A DNA stretch of 64,000 nt from CAVYGN01 sp963796325 (lineage in GTDB: Bacteria; Spirochaetota; Brevinematia; Brevinematales; JAOACQ01), in assembly GCA_963796325.1 (NCBI GenBank), contig CAWCLF010000001.1:372001-436000 (forward strand). The letters are read 5' to 3'. Below are positions 36,854 through 46,125 of this stretch, piece after piece (position 1 is the stretch's first letter; every line of letters begins with the position of its first letter). Under the pieces are notes generated by a model, which was given only the letters and a program-made list of their open reading frames with translations, ran no database searches and was not told the DNA's origin. The translations under genes were made by a program, and so were the position numbers.

Positions 36854-38593
36854 ATGAAAAGGCTTTTGTTTTTATTTATTTCATTATTACTGCTGGTTCC
36901 GGCGCTTGCCGATGCATGGATCGGCGATCCCGCAGCGGTAAGGGGCGGTACGCTGACCCTGCATACAAGCGAATTTCCCGCTTCGTTCAATCTTTTTGTC
37001 AACAATGACGCCGATGTAGCCGTAGTGTTCGGGCTGGTATACGACACGCTCCTGGATATGGACCCGGACACAAAGGAATTCGAACCTCTCATTGCAAGTT
37101 CATGGTCGATTTCGAAGGATTTAAAGACATTTACATTCAGGATCGACCCGCGCGCCAGATGGTCCGACGGTCAGCCCATTACCGCTCTTGATGTAAGTTT
37201 TACATACGACCTTATAATGGACCCCAAAAACAGGACTTCCGTTATGAGACTTTATTATTCCCGTTTTGAGAAACCGGTTGTCATCGACGACCATACGATA
37301 CAATTCAGGGCTAAAACCGTCCATTTCGGAAATTTTGTCCAGCTTGCAACATTCAATGTTCTTCCCAAACATTTATTTGAAGGCAAGGATTTCAATAAGA
37401 GCTTCAACATGCAGCTTCCGGGGTCCAGCGGGCCTTATATGCTGTCCGGGGTCAGGGACGGCCGATTCTATACCCTTACAAGGAGAAATGATTACTGGGC
37501 TGACATACTTCCAAATCGAATGCATCTGTTTAACTTCGACAGGGTCGTCTTCAAGATCGTCAGGGATGATAATATCGCATTCGAATCCTTTAAGAAAGGC
37601 GATTTCGATGTTTTTACATATGTAACTCCGAGGCGGTGGACCACCCAGACGGATTCCGAAAAATTTCAAAAGAACTGGATTATAAAGCAGAAAATTCACA
37701 ACCATCTGCCCAGGGGCTTCAGCGGACTGGCAATCAATATGAGAAAAAACATTTTCAAGGATGTACGGGTGCGTGAAGCCCTCTCAATGCTCCTTGACAG
37801 GAAAACCATAATCGATAAACTGCAGTATGGCATGGCCGTTCCGTTGAATTCCTACTGGCCCGATTTCGGGAATAATCCTCCGATTCCCTACGATCCGGCA
37901 CAGGCTGAAAAGCTTCTCCGCCATGCCGGTTACGACAGGCTTGACAGCTCGGGATACCTGGTCAACGGGAAAGGCGAGAGGCTTGAATTCTCTATACTGG
38001 CAATAATGGATGAAACTATGGAAAAATACCTGACAATTTATGCGCAGTCCTGCAGAAACGCCGGAGTCAAGGTAAACCTCGATCTGACATCGGGAGCTAC
38101 CATGTTTAAAAGAATGGAGCAATACGACTTCGATATGATCGCCATGGGCTGGACGAGCGTGCTTTTTGAAGACCCGGAACAGCTTTGGCATTCGAAGCAT
38201 ACCAATGAAATCGGCGGAAGCAACCTGCCATGTTACGGCAACCCCGAGGTCGACAGGCTGATTGAAGAAATGCAGAGGGTATTCGACGAAGGGGAACGCG
38301 AGAAGATCATCCGGAGGATCGACGCTTTGATATATCCCGATGTTCCATATATACTGTTCTGGTGGCGGAATTATTACATGGTATTTTACAAAAACTGTTT
38401 CGGCATGCCGAAGACTGTCGTTTCAAAGTACGGCTCGCCGATAGGATCTTCCAATATCGAAGTCGAGATCATATCTTACTGGTGGTACGATCCCTTAAAG
38501 GTAAAGAGGCTTAGCGAAGCCGGAAAGAAAGGAGCGGCTCTGCCGGCGGAACCGGAAGAAATTTATTTCGATAAACTTTACAAGGGGCGGTAA
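36854..38593 (+). CDS. family 5 periplasmic peptide-binding protein (YejA-like), copy 2
   Basis: The protein has 579 residues, with a signal peptide ending near 'PALADAWIG'. It aligns end to end with the gene before it: 'GDPAAVRGGT', 'LVYDTLLDMDPDT', 'RIDPRARWSDG', 'KSFNMQLPGSSGPYMLSGVR' and 'EIISYWWYDPLKVKRL'. Differences cluster in the middle and C-terminal lobes. It arose by tandem duplication and probably widens the range of peptides fed to one shared permease. GGAGG precedes the ATG. Confidence 0.92.
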   Translation: MKRLLFLFISLLLLVPALADAWIGDPAAVRGGTLTLHTSEFPASFNLFVNNDADVAVVFGLVYDTLLDMDPDTKEFEPLIASSWSISKDLKTFTFRIDPRARWSDGQPITALDVSFTYDLIMDPKNRTSVMRLYYSRFEKPVVIDDHTIQFRAKTVHFGNFVQLATFNVLPKHLFEGKDFNKSFNMQLPGSSGPYMLSGVRDGRFYTLTRRNDYWADILPNRMHLFNFDRVVFKIVRDDNIAFESFKKGDFDVFTYVTPRRWTTQTDSEKFQKNWIIKQKIHNHLPRGFSGLAINMRKNIFKDVRVREALSMLLDRKTIIDKLQYGMAVPLNSYWPDFGNNPPIPYDPAQAEKLLRHAGYDRLDSSGYLVNGKGERLEFSILAIMDETMEKYLTIYAQSCRNAGVKVNLDLTSGATMFKRMEQYDFDMIAMGWTSVLFEDPEQLWHSKHTNEIGGSNLPCYGNPEVDRLIEEMQRVFDEGEREKIIRRIDALIYPDVPYILFWWRNYYMVFYKNCFGMPKTVVSKYGSPIGSSNIEVEIISYWWYDPLKVKRLSEAGKKGAALPAEPEEIYFDKLYKGR

Positions 38594-38603
38594 GGCATCT
38601 TTT

Positions 38604-39623
38604 ATGAGGGTTTATTTTTTAAAAAGGATCCTTCTCATATTTCCCACGCTTTTAGGCATCACAATCGCCTGTTTTCTCGTCATGCAGGCGGTCCCGGGCG
38701 GACCGGTCGAGCAGGCCATCCAGAAAATAAAAAGGGCCCAGCAGCAGTCGGGGCAGGGCGGCGGCCTGCAGACCGGGATGACCGAAGAGGAACTTCAGAA
38801 TATCAGGCATTATTACGGTTTCGATAAACCTGTACCGGTCCGTTATATTATCTGGCTGGGCAAGCTTCTCAGGGGAGACCTGGGTACGAGCTATACTTAT
38901 GAAAAACCTGTCAGCGAAGTCATATTCAGCAGGCTTCCCGTATCCCTCACATTCGGGATAACAAGCCTCTTTTTTACTTATCTTATCTGCATACCCCTGG
39001 GCGTCAAAAAAGCGCTCACCCACAGGAAGAGTTTCGACCATATTTCAAGCATCCTTATATTCATCGGTTATTCCATACCCTCGTTTGTTCTCGGGGTAGT
39101 TCTCATAGTGCTTTTCGGAGGAGGAAGCTTTTTTAACTTTTTCCCGATAAGCGGGTTTGTTTCGGACAATTTCGAAGACCTGACGCTTCCGGGCAAAATC
39201 GGGGATTATATTTCGCATATGTTCCTGCCCGTGCTCTGCTATACGATCGGCAGTTTTGCAGCCCTCACCCTTTTGATGAAGAATTCGATGATGGAGCAGC
39301 TCGGCCAGGACTATATCAAGACGGCCGTTGCCAAGGGGCTTTCATACAGGGAGGCGGTTTTCCGCCATGCTTTCCGAAATTCCCTCATACCGGTAGCAAC
39401 GAATTTCGGAGCGATTATCGGGGTTGTATTGTCCGGATCATTCCTGATAGAAACCATATTTACAATCGACGGCATGGGACTCCTGGGATATGAATCGATC
39501 ATCAACAGGGACTATCCGGTAGCCCTGGGGATTATAGTAATTTCAAGCCTGCTCGTGCTCGTCGGAAGGATCATATCCGATTTCTGCCTTGTCCTGGTCG
39601 ATCCCAGGATAAGATTCAGGTAG
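38604..39623 (+). CDS. ABC peptide importer permease, YejB-like
   Basis: The protein has 339 residues, with one N-terminal span, a periplasmic insert starting 'VPGGPVEQAIQKIKRAQQQS' as in YejB, and five further spans. The cytoplasmic EAA loop is 'DYIKTAVAKGLSYREAVFRH', the docking site for the ATPases. The family signature 'FLIETIFTIDGMGLLGYESI' is near the C-terminus. It forms the inner-membrane channel with the next gene. Confidence 0.93.
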   Translation: MRVYFLKRILLIFPTLLGITIACFLVMQAVPGGPVEQAIQKIKRAQQQSGQGGGLQTGMTEEELQNIRHYYGFDKPVPVRYIIWLGKLLRGDLGTSYTYEKPVSEVIFSRLPVSLTFGITSLFFTYLICIPLGVKKALTHRKSFDHISSILIFIGYSIPSFVLGVVLIVLFGGGSFFNFFPISGFVSDNFEDLTLPGKIGDYISHMFLPVLCYTIGSFAALTLLMKNSMMEQLGQDYIKTAVAKGLSYREAVFRHAFRNSLIPVATNFGAIIGVVLSGSFLIETIFTIDGMGLLGYESIINRDYPVALGIIVISSLLVLVGRIISDFCLVLVDPRIRFR

Positions 39624-39631
39624 GGGGGTGA

Positions 39632-40669
39632 ATGAAAATATCGCCTATAACGAGTATGAGGTTAGCAAAATTCCGGAGGATGAAAAGGGCTTTTTATTCA
39701 TTCGCTTTCCTTATTATACTGTATACCATATCCCTTTTCGCGGATTTCATAGTCAACGACAAGCCTATAGCCGTAAGTTATAACGGCCGGCTTTTTTTTC
39801 CGGTTTTCCGGTTCTATTCGGGAGATAATTTCGGTTTAAGGCCTACCGATGTCCCCGATTACAAAGAGATAAACAAAAGTGTGAAGTTTAAACGGGGAGG
39901 GCGGAATTTCATGGTATTTCCGCTCATACCTTACGGATATAACGAAAGCCTCCTAACATTGCCCGGAAATCCGCCGACCCCGCCTACATTGCAGAACCTC
40001 CTGGGCACCGATGACCGCGGCAGGGATATTTTGACGCGCCTTCTTTACGGGTTCCGGATAAGTTTCAGTTTTGCCCTGCTTATTACTATTTCAAGCATGA
40101 TACTGGGTACCGTCATAGGCGGCATCCAGGGATTTTACGGAGGACTATTCGATCTGTTTATGCAGAGGCTGATTGAAATCGTTTCAGCGCTGCCTTTCCT
40201 GTATATAGTTATTATCCTGGGAAGTTCCCTCGGGCAGAGCTTTGCAATCCTGCTTTTCGTGTTCACTATTTTCGAATGGATCGATATCTCATATTTTATC
40301 AGGTCCGAGTTTTACAGGCTTCGCGAGATGCCGTTCGTGGAAGCCTCCCGGGCGCTGGGCGCAGGAAACGCAAAGATCATGTTCGGGCACATATTGCCCA
40401 ACGCTCTTACCCCGATAGTCACTTTTCTGCCTTTTAACCTGATCGGGTCGATATTCGCCCTTTCCGCTCTCGACTTCCTGGGTTTCGGACTTCCGGCGCC
40501 GACGCCGAGCATCGGCGAACTTCTCAAGCAGGGTACGGGCAACCTGTTTTCATACTGGATTTCACTGTATCCGGCAGCCTTTCTTTTTTTTATACTTCTT
40601 CTGATAGCTTTCGTCGGCGAAGGAATACGCGACGCTTTCGACCCGAAAGAATATTTTAAAATGGAATGA
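39632..40669 (+). CDS. ABC peptide importer permease, YejE-like
   Basis: The protein has 345 residues. After a first span, a periplasmic segment with 'VSYNGRLFFPVFRFY' and 'LLGTDDRGRDILTRLLYGFR' matches YejE, whose insert is longer than that of DppC. Five spans follow, with the EAA loop 'PFVEASRALGAGNAKIMFGH'. It starts 8 bp after the partner permease with a GGGGGG-type site. Confidence 0.93.
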   Translation: MKISPITSMRLAKFRRMKRAFYSFAFLIILYTISLFADFIVNDKPIAVSYNGRLFFPVFRFYSGDNFGLRPTDVPDYKEINKSVKFKRGGRNFMVFPLIPYGYNESLLTLPGNPPTPPTLQNLLGTDDRGRDILTRLLYGFRISFSFALLITISSMILGTVIGGIQGFYGGLFDLFMQRLIEIVSALPFLYIVIILGSSLGQSFAILLFVFTIFEWIDISYFIRSEFYRLREMPFVEASRALGAGNAKIMFGHILPNALTPIVTFLPFNLIGSIFALSALDFLGFGLPAPTPSIGELLKQGTGNLFSYWISLYPAAFLFFILLLIAFVGEGIRDAFDPKEYFKME

Positions 40670-40675
40670 GGCGCG

Positions 40676-41644
40676 ATGAAAGATATAATTCTGGATATTA
40701 AAAACCTGACTGTAACGTTTGAAAACGAAAGCGGTTTGATTAAAGCCGTCGATGATGTTTCCCTGCCTGTAAGGTCTTCTGAAATTTTAGGCCTTGTCGG
40801 GGAGTCGGGCTGCGGTAAAAGCACGACAGCCCTGTCTATACTGAGGCTTATACCCTCGCCTCCGGGGAAAATATCGGGAGGAGGAATTTTCTGGAAGGGG
40901 ACCGATCTATCCGGCATTCCGCCTGAAAAGATGCGTAAAGTGAGGGGGGCCGAAATAAGCATGATCTTCCAGGAGCCGCTTACCAGTTTCAATCCCGTGC
41001 AGAAAATCGGGAAACAGGTCGAGGAAGCCCTTCTGATACACAGGAAAGCGGAAGATTCCCGTTCTCTTGTCATTGAAATGCTTGAAAAGACGGGTCTTAA
41101 GAATCCGGCCAGGGTTTACGGGTCTTATCCTCATGAGCTGTCGGGAGGCATGAGGCAGCGTGCTATGATCGCAATGGCGCTTATCTGCGGGCCGGAGCTT
41201 CTCATCGCGGATGAACCGACAACCGCCCTCGATGTGACAATACAGGCAGGCATTCTCGACCTTTTAAAAAAGCTGCAGAAGGATACGGGTATGTCAGTCC
41301 TCCTTATCACCCATAATCTTGGAATAATAGCAGGGACAGCGGACAGCGTGGCGGTAATGTACGCGGGGAAAATGATAGAATATTCGCCTGTAGCGGATCT
41401 ATTCGGGCATCCTCTTCATCCTTATACGGCGGCTCTTTTAAAATCGGTCCCCAATCCGGGCAATAAAGGCGCGCTTTATGCAATTCCCGGAACGATACCC
41501 GATCTTTCCGACCTGCCGTCGGGCTGCACTTTTCATCCCCGCTGCGAACATGCCATGAAAATCTGCAGTAAGCAATTTCCCCCCACGAAAGAAGTGGAAA
41601 ACGGCCTCAGTACCGCCTGCTGGCTTTACCTGGAGCATTCATAA
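40676..41644 (+). CDS. peptide ABC importer ATP-binding protein, DppD/OppD type
   Basis: The 322 residues show Walker A 'GESGCGKS', Q-loop 'MIFQEPLTSFNP', signature 'ELSGGMRQRAMIA', Walker B 'LLIADEPTTALD' and the switch H in 'LLITHNLG'. The C-terminal extension has the OppD-type cysteines ('SGCTFHPRCEHAMKIC'), which in relatives bind an iron-sulphur cluster. It powers import together with the next gene; stop and start overlap (TAATG). Confidence 0.95.
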   Translation: MKDIILDIKNLTVTFENESGLIKAVDDVSLPVRSSEILGLVGESGCGKSTTALSILRLIPSPPGKISGGGIFWKGTDLSGIPPEKMRKVRGAEISMIFQEPLTSFNPVQKIGKQVEEALLIHRKAEDSRSLVIEMLEKTGLKNPARVYGSYPHELSGGMRQRAMIAMALICGPELLIADEPTTALDVTIQAGILDLLKKLQKDTGMSVLLITHNLGIIAGTADSVAVMYAGKMIEYSPVADLFGHPLHPYTAALLKSVPNPGNKGALYAIPGTIPDLSDLPSGCTFHPRCEHAMKICSKQFPPTKEVENGLSTACWLYLEHS

Positions 41645-42615
41645 TGAGCCTTCTTGAAGTGAGAAATCTCAAAAAATATTTTCAGCTGCGGTCTGGATTT
41701 GTTAAAAACGATAAGAGAAGGGTGGCCGCCGTCGACGGCATCAGTTTCTCAGTCGCACCCGGGGAGACCCTGGGTCTTGTCGGCGAATCGGGATGCGGCA
41801 AAACTACCGCGGCCCGGTGCATACTGAAGCTCATCGAAGCCTCCTCGGGAGAGGTTTTATTCGGCGGAAAGAATATCCTGGAATTGAAACCATCCGAAAT
41901 GAGGGCTTTGAGGCAGAAAATACAGATAATTTTCCAGGACCCTTATTCCTCGCTCAATCCCCGCAGGGTCATACTTGACATCGTCGGAGAGGGCCTTTCA
42001 ATCCACAGACTTGTAAAATCAAGGGCTGAAATGACGGACAGGGTCAGGGACCTTGCTGTCAAAGTCGGTCTCAGCCCCGATATCGTTTACCGTTATCCCC
42101 ATGAATTTTCCGGGGGGCAGAGGCAGAGGATCGCAATAGCAAGGGCGCTTTCAGTTTCCCCTTCGTTCATTGTCTGCGACGAACCCGTCTCTTCGCTCGA
42201 TGTTTCGATACAGGCCCAGATCATCAATCTTCTGATGAATTTTCAAAGGGAAATGAATATTGCCTACCTTTTTATCGCCCATGACCTGGCCGTCGTCAAG
42301 CATATTTCGCACAGGATAGCGGTGATGTACATGGGCCAGATCGTGGAAACCGCCCCTTCCGACGAGCTGTTCCGGAGCCCCCTGCATCCATATACTCTGA
42401 TGCTTCTTTCATCGATACCGGTTCCCGATCCTTCATATAAACAGGAAAGGATCATTACGCCTTTCGACGATTCCATGCAGGGCGCTGCGGATAGCGGCTG
42501 CATTTTCGGACCAAACTGCCCCGATGCGAAAAAGGAATGCCTCGAAGGGAAAATATCCGAAACCTATGTCAATGATGATCACATGGTAAGATGCATAAAA
42601 TACAAAAATGGCTAG
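41644..42615 (+). CDS. peptide ABC importer ATP-binding protein, DppF/OppF type
   Basis: The 323 residues have Walker A 'GESGCGKT', Q-loop 'IIFQDPYSSLNPR', signature 'EFSGGQRQRIAIA', Walker B 'FIVCDEPVSSLD', and the C-terminal cysteine region 'SGCIFGPNCPDAKKEC'. In Yej systems the two ATPase halves are fused in YejF; here they are separate genes as in Opp/Dpp. It closes the six-gene operon; no clear terminator follows. Confidence 0.95.
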   Translation: MSLLEVRNLKKYFQLRSGFVKNDKRRVAAVDGISFSVAPGETLGLVGESGCGKTTAARCILKLIEASSGEVLFGGKNILELKPSEMRALRQKIQIIFQDPYSSLNPRRVILDIVGEGLSIHRLVKSRAEMTDRVRDLAVKVGLSPDIVYRYPHEFSGGQRQRIAIARALSVSPSFIVCDEPVSSLDVSIQAQIINLLMNFQREMNIAYLFIAHDLAVVKHISHRIAVMYMGQIVETAPSDELFRSPLHPYTLMLLSSIPVPDPSYKQERIITPFDDSMQGAADSGCIFGPNCPDAKKECLEGKISETYVNDDHMVRCIKYKNG

Positions 42616-42633
42616 AACTGAATAATTCAGTAA

Positions 42634-42649
42634 TTTAGTAATTACTAAA
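42634..42649. promoter_or_regulatory. 16-bp perfect palindrome upstream of the ankyrin promoter
   Basis: TTTAGTAATTACTAAA, self-complementary over 16 bp, lies 6 bp upstream of the -35 box at 42656. The position suits an operator for a dimeric regulator. No cognate regulator is identified. Confidence 0.45.
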
Positions 42650-42655
42650 CATTGA

Positions 42656-42684
42656 TTGAAATTTATTCCTTATAGTGATAAAAT
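42656..42684 (+). promoter_or_regulatory. sigma70-type promoter of the third ankyrin gene
   Basis: TTGAAA (42656-42661), 17 bp, TAAAAT (42679-42684), followed by AAGGAG (42695-42700) and the ATG at 42707. The leader is very short. Confidence 0.7.
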
Positions 42685-42706
42685 TATTTAAAATAAGGAG
42701 CATCGT

Positions 42707-43951
42707 ATGAAAAAGTGGTTAATTGCCATCATTCTTGTTATTCCTGCTTTTTTTTATTCCGAAGAGACTCTTTCCGACGCGGTAGGCAATGGCGATATCC
42801 CGTTTATTAGAAATTACAGAGGGAATATTAATAAACCGCTGAATAATGACGGTTTGACGGCTTTAATGCTGGCGGCGCAGGCAGATAACACCAACATGAT
42901 TAAAGTATTATTAGAAGTGAAAGACGATGTCAACATCAGGGATGGAAGCGATAAAACGGCATTGATATATGCGATCGAAAAAGGCAGTACCGACATGGTA
43001 AAAGCTTTGATCGGCGCAGGCGCTAAAGTGGCTGCGGGGCATTTTAAGGGCTGGACTCCTTTGATGAGTGCGGCGGTAAACGGCAATCCTGATTCGATTA
43101 AAGTGCTGATTGAGTCGGGGGCAAAAGTAAACGATCTGGATAACGATAACAAAACGGCATTGATATACGCGGTCGAAAACGGGAACACGGATGCGGCTAA
43201 TGCAATGATCAAAGAGGGGGCGGATATAAACGTTTGGGGCAAGGACGGGGTTACAGCTTTGATTAATGCGGCGGAAAACGGCAATGCCGATATAGTTAAA
43301 GCTCTTATCGGGGCGAAGGCTGATGCCGATATCGGGGATAAGCACGGCAAGACGGCTTTGATTTACGCGGCAGAGAAGGGAAATACCGGCATAGTTAAAT
43401 CATTAATCCAGGCAAAGGCCGGTATCAATACAGGAGATGATGAAAAAAAAACGGTTTTAATGTACGCGGCCGATAACGGCAGCCCTGAAATAGTAAAAAT
43501 ATTAATCGGGTTGAAGGCGGATGTCAACGCTGCGGATGTCGATAAAATGACGCCTCTAATGAACGCGGCGAGGGCTGGCAAAACTGACGCGGTTAAAGAA
43601 TTGATAGATGCCGGGGCTCATATCGATTCGGTAAATAAGTTCGGAATGACGGCTTTAATGTTCGCGGTTCAGGAAGAGCAAACGGATGCTGTCAGGACCT
43701 TGATCGAGGCGAAAGCCGATGCCAACCTGGCGGCCGGGAATGGCGATACGGCGATGAAAATCGCTGAATATAAAGAAAATACCGATATTATGAATCTTTT
43801 GAAAAATAACGGAGCTACAAATTCCTTGTATGGCGCCAAGAGAGAAACATTGCTCGATGCCGCCAACAACAACGATGCCGAGTTTATTAAAAATTATAAG
43901 GGAAATATTAAGGGCACTTCTAATAACTGCCCCTTCGGGGCAGCAAGGTAG
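42707..43951 (+). pseudogene. secreted ankyrin-repeat gene, 5' part, interrupted by IS
   Basis: The native frame runs 42707-43911 and then enters the insertion sequence, stopping at 43951 after 13 foreign codons. A signal peptide ('LIAIILVIPAFFYSEETLSD') is followed by eleven or so ankyrin repeats of the form 'GKTALIYAAEKGNTGIVKSL', then a second module start 'ETLLDAANNNDAEFIKNYKG'. The remainder continues in frame at 45196-45937. The broken product of 414 residues could still be secreted as a shortened ankyrin protein. Promoter and ribosome site are intact. The intact protein would have 648 residues. Confidence 0.9.
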
Positions 43952-45191
43952 TGCCCATTGGGCGGAATTATTAGATTCGTCATATATTTTTCATATTTCT
44001 AAACAAAACTGTTTGGTGGCATAAATATTCCCATTTTCAAGGGGGTTTATACAAAATATTGAGCCTTTTGCCTCATTATAAATGTATATCTTGCCATATT
44101 ATATACAAGATTCATTAAACCAATGTTAGCTTCTGCCCTCTTTTTCCCGATTGTTCTGATGAAGCTTCTGTTCATGCTGTTTTCAATGAAGCCAAAAATA
44201 TGCTCAACTCGACATCGAATGGCGCTTTTAAGTCTGTTAAGCTTCTTCTGACCTTTCCTTAAAGTCTTGTTCCTGTATCCCTTTTCATGAATGAAGTTTT
44301 TCATTTTATATTTGCTCACTATACTTTCTACTTTCTGTCCAACATAGGCGCTATCAGCATATAATGATTTTCCTGTATCTTTCTCATTCAATAAATCATT
44401 TACTTCTAACGAGTCATGAACACTTGCATCGGTTACAGAATATTCTCTTACTATTTTTGTTAATATCTCGGCTTTAACATGATTTTTATATCCGTAATGC
44501 GCTTTATTATGCTTAATTGTCCAGCGAGCATCCATGTCTTTGTGTGAAAGCTTATGCTGATTATCTTTCCATCCTTCAGGCGTTTTACCATCTTTTATCT
44601 TTTTATTTTCTTCACGATTATTCCGTTGCCTGGGGACTTCGACAAAACTGGCGTCTATTATTGATCCAGACTTTCCGACAATACCCTGACTTTCAAGAAC
44701 CGTATCGAACGCTTTAAAAAGGCCCTTTATAGCCCCTGATTTCATCAGCTTTTCCCTGAAGTCCCATATTTTGTTATGATCTGGAACCTTGTCCGCCAAA
44801 GTTATTCCCAGGAATCTCTGCAATGACAGACTGTCATTTATCCTGAATTCGGTCTGCTCGTCGGAAAGGTTATAATACTTCTGTATAATGAGGATTTTGA
44901 ACATAAAAACGTAATCATAATGTGAAGCCCCGCCTGGAGCCTTTTGTTCTTTTGGAGCAAGTAGTTCAGTGAGTATAGGACGAAAATCTTCCCATTCCAT
45001 ATATTCGTTAAGTTTGTCCAATGGAGTTTTGCCAAGTATTTCCATTCGCTCCTGATATTCAAATAACCTCTGATTCACCTGCTTCTTGATTTTTGTCATT
45101 TTAATATTCCCCTCTAAAATGTTAATCTTGACTATTATTTTATCTTAAATTAGCCTATTTGTACATGTAAGGGCAGTTTTTGGAACCGCCC
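43912..45191. mobile_element. IS5-group insertion sequence, 1280 bp
   Basis: The ends are 21-bp inverted repeats (43912-43932 and 45171-45191) that match at 17 positions, both opening with GGGC and closing with CTGCCC. TTAA flanks both sides (43908-43911 and 45192-45195), fitting the YTAR target duplication of the IS5 group. One intact transposase gene occupies most of it. Removing 43912-45195 rejoins the ankyrin gene in frame, so the ends are well supported. Confidence 0.93.
44047..45099 (-). CDS. IS5-family DDE transposase
   Basis: The protein has 350 residues. An N-terminal helical domain contains 'MFKILIIQKYYNLSDEQTEF' and 'LQRFLGITLADKVPDHNKIW', typical of IS5. The DDE residues are D149 in 'GSIIDASFVEVPRQRN', D249 in 'KSLYADSAYVGQ', and E298 in 'RCRVEHIFGFIENS', so it should be active. 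The ribosome site is AGGGGA upstream of the ATG at 45099. It reads against the ankyrin gene. Confidence 0.95.
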   Translation of the reverse strand: MTKIKKQVNQRLFEYQERMEILGKTPLDKLNEYMEWEDFRPILTELLAPKEQKAPGGASHYDYVFMFKILIIQKYYNLSDEQTEFRINDSLSLQRFLGITLADKVPDHNKIWDFREKLMKSGAIKGLFKAFDTVLESQGIVGKSGSIIDASFVEVPRQRNNREENKKIKDGKTPEGWKDNQHKLSHKDMDARWTIKHNKAHYGYKNHVKAEILTKIVREYSVTDASVHDSLEVNDLLNEKDTGKSLYADSAYVGQKVESIVSKYKMKNFIHEKGYRNKTLRKGQKKLNRLKSAIRCRVEHIFGFIENSMNRSFIRTIGKKRAEANIGLMNLVYNMARYTFIMRQKAQYFV

Positions 45192-45195
45192 TTAA

Positions 45196-45937
45196 CGCAA
45201 TATTGGAAGACGCCGGCAGGCAAAAATTGAAAGCCAATTCTTTTATGATTCATGGCAGGACAGCTTTGATTATTGCCGCTAAAAAGGGCAGCACGGAAGC
45301 GGTAAAAGCGCTGATCAACGCGAAAGCCAAGGTCAACATAGAGGATAAAGACGGCTGGACGGCTTTGATGGCGGCAGCTCAATACAGCAATTTGAGCGTA
45401 GTTCAGGCGTTGATCGAGGCCTCCGGGACCGACATTGACGCCTGGGATATTTACGGCAATACGGCTTTGATGTTCGCGGCCATGAGTGAAAATACAGAAA
45501 TTCTTAAAGCACTGATCGGGGCAAAGGCCAACGTCGATATCTCCGACGAATACGGCAAAACGGCTTTGATTAAAGCGGCCGAAAGCGGAAATACGGACAT
45601 CGTTAAAGTTTTGATTGCGGCCAAGGCCAATGTCAACATGTATGACAAGTTCGACAGGACGGCCCTGTCATATGGGGCCGAGCTTGGCAGCACGGATGCG
45701 GTTAAATTATTGATCAAAGCAAAGGCCGATGTCAACACAAAGGATAATGACGGAATGACAGCGCTGATGTACGCGGTCCGCGGGAGCAGTACGGATATCG
45801 TTAAGGCATTGATAGACGCCAAAGCGGACATTAACAGGACTGCTAAAAACGGGGATACAGCGCTGAAAATCGCGAATGATAAAGGAAATGCCGATATTAT
45901 AGATCTTTTAAAAAAGTCCGGTGATTCAACCAAATAA
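45196..45937 (+). pseudogene. ankyrin-repeat gene, 3' part, separated by IS
   Basis: This is the continuation of the gene at 42707. Read in the restored frame it gives 'NAILEDAGRQKLKANSF' and then seven ankyrin repeats ('GRTALIIAAKKGSTEAVKAL' onward), ending 'DIIDLLKKSGDSTK'. 1205 + 742 bases make exactly 649 codons, including the stop. It has no ribosome site of its own: a TTG at 45203 could in theory start a 244-residue product but without signal peptide. Confidence 0.85.
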
Positions 45938-46125
45938 ATTCGAAGTTTTCAGCTAGTTTGAATCTGGCACAGAAAAAGCTGAGTAGGAAGGAAGGTTTTC
46001 AGAACTAATGGTGCTAAAAAATAATTATATTTTAGATATTTAATTTTCCATTAAGAAATAAGTAAAATCCATTCCCCGAAGTTGCATACCATAAAGTTGA
46101 AAATTTCTCTAAAACTTCAAGTATC
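45938..46125. other. AT-rich region between ankyrin remnant and second IS
   Basis: No gene with start and ribosome site. On the minus strand 46032-46121 is open and reads like a protein C-terminus ('LEKFSTLWYATSGNGFYLFL'), possibly left from a gene cut by the second IS. Confidence 0.35.

Noticed and set aside
45203..45937. Independent 244-residue ankyrin gene starting at TTG 45203
   Set aside because: No ribosome site or signal peptide, and the frame joins exactly to the upstream ankyrin gene when the IS is removed.
45965..45980. TGGCAC as a sigma-54 -24 box
   Set aside because: No TTGC element at the required spacing, and no gene directly downstream.
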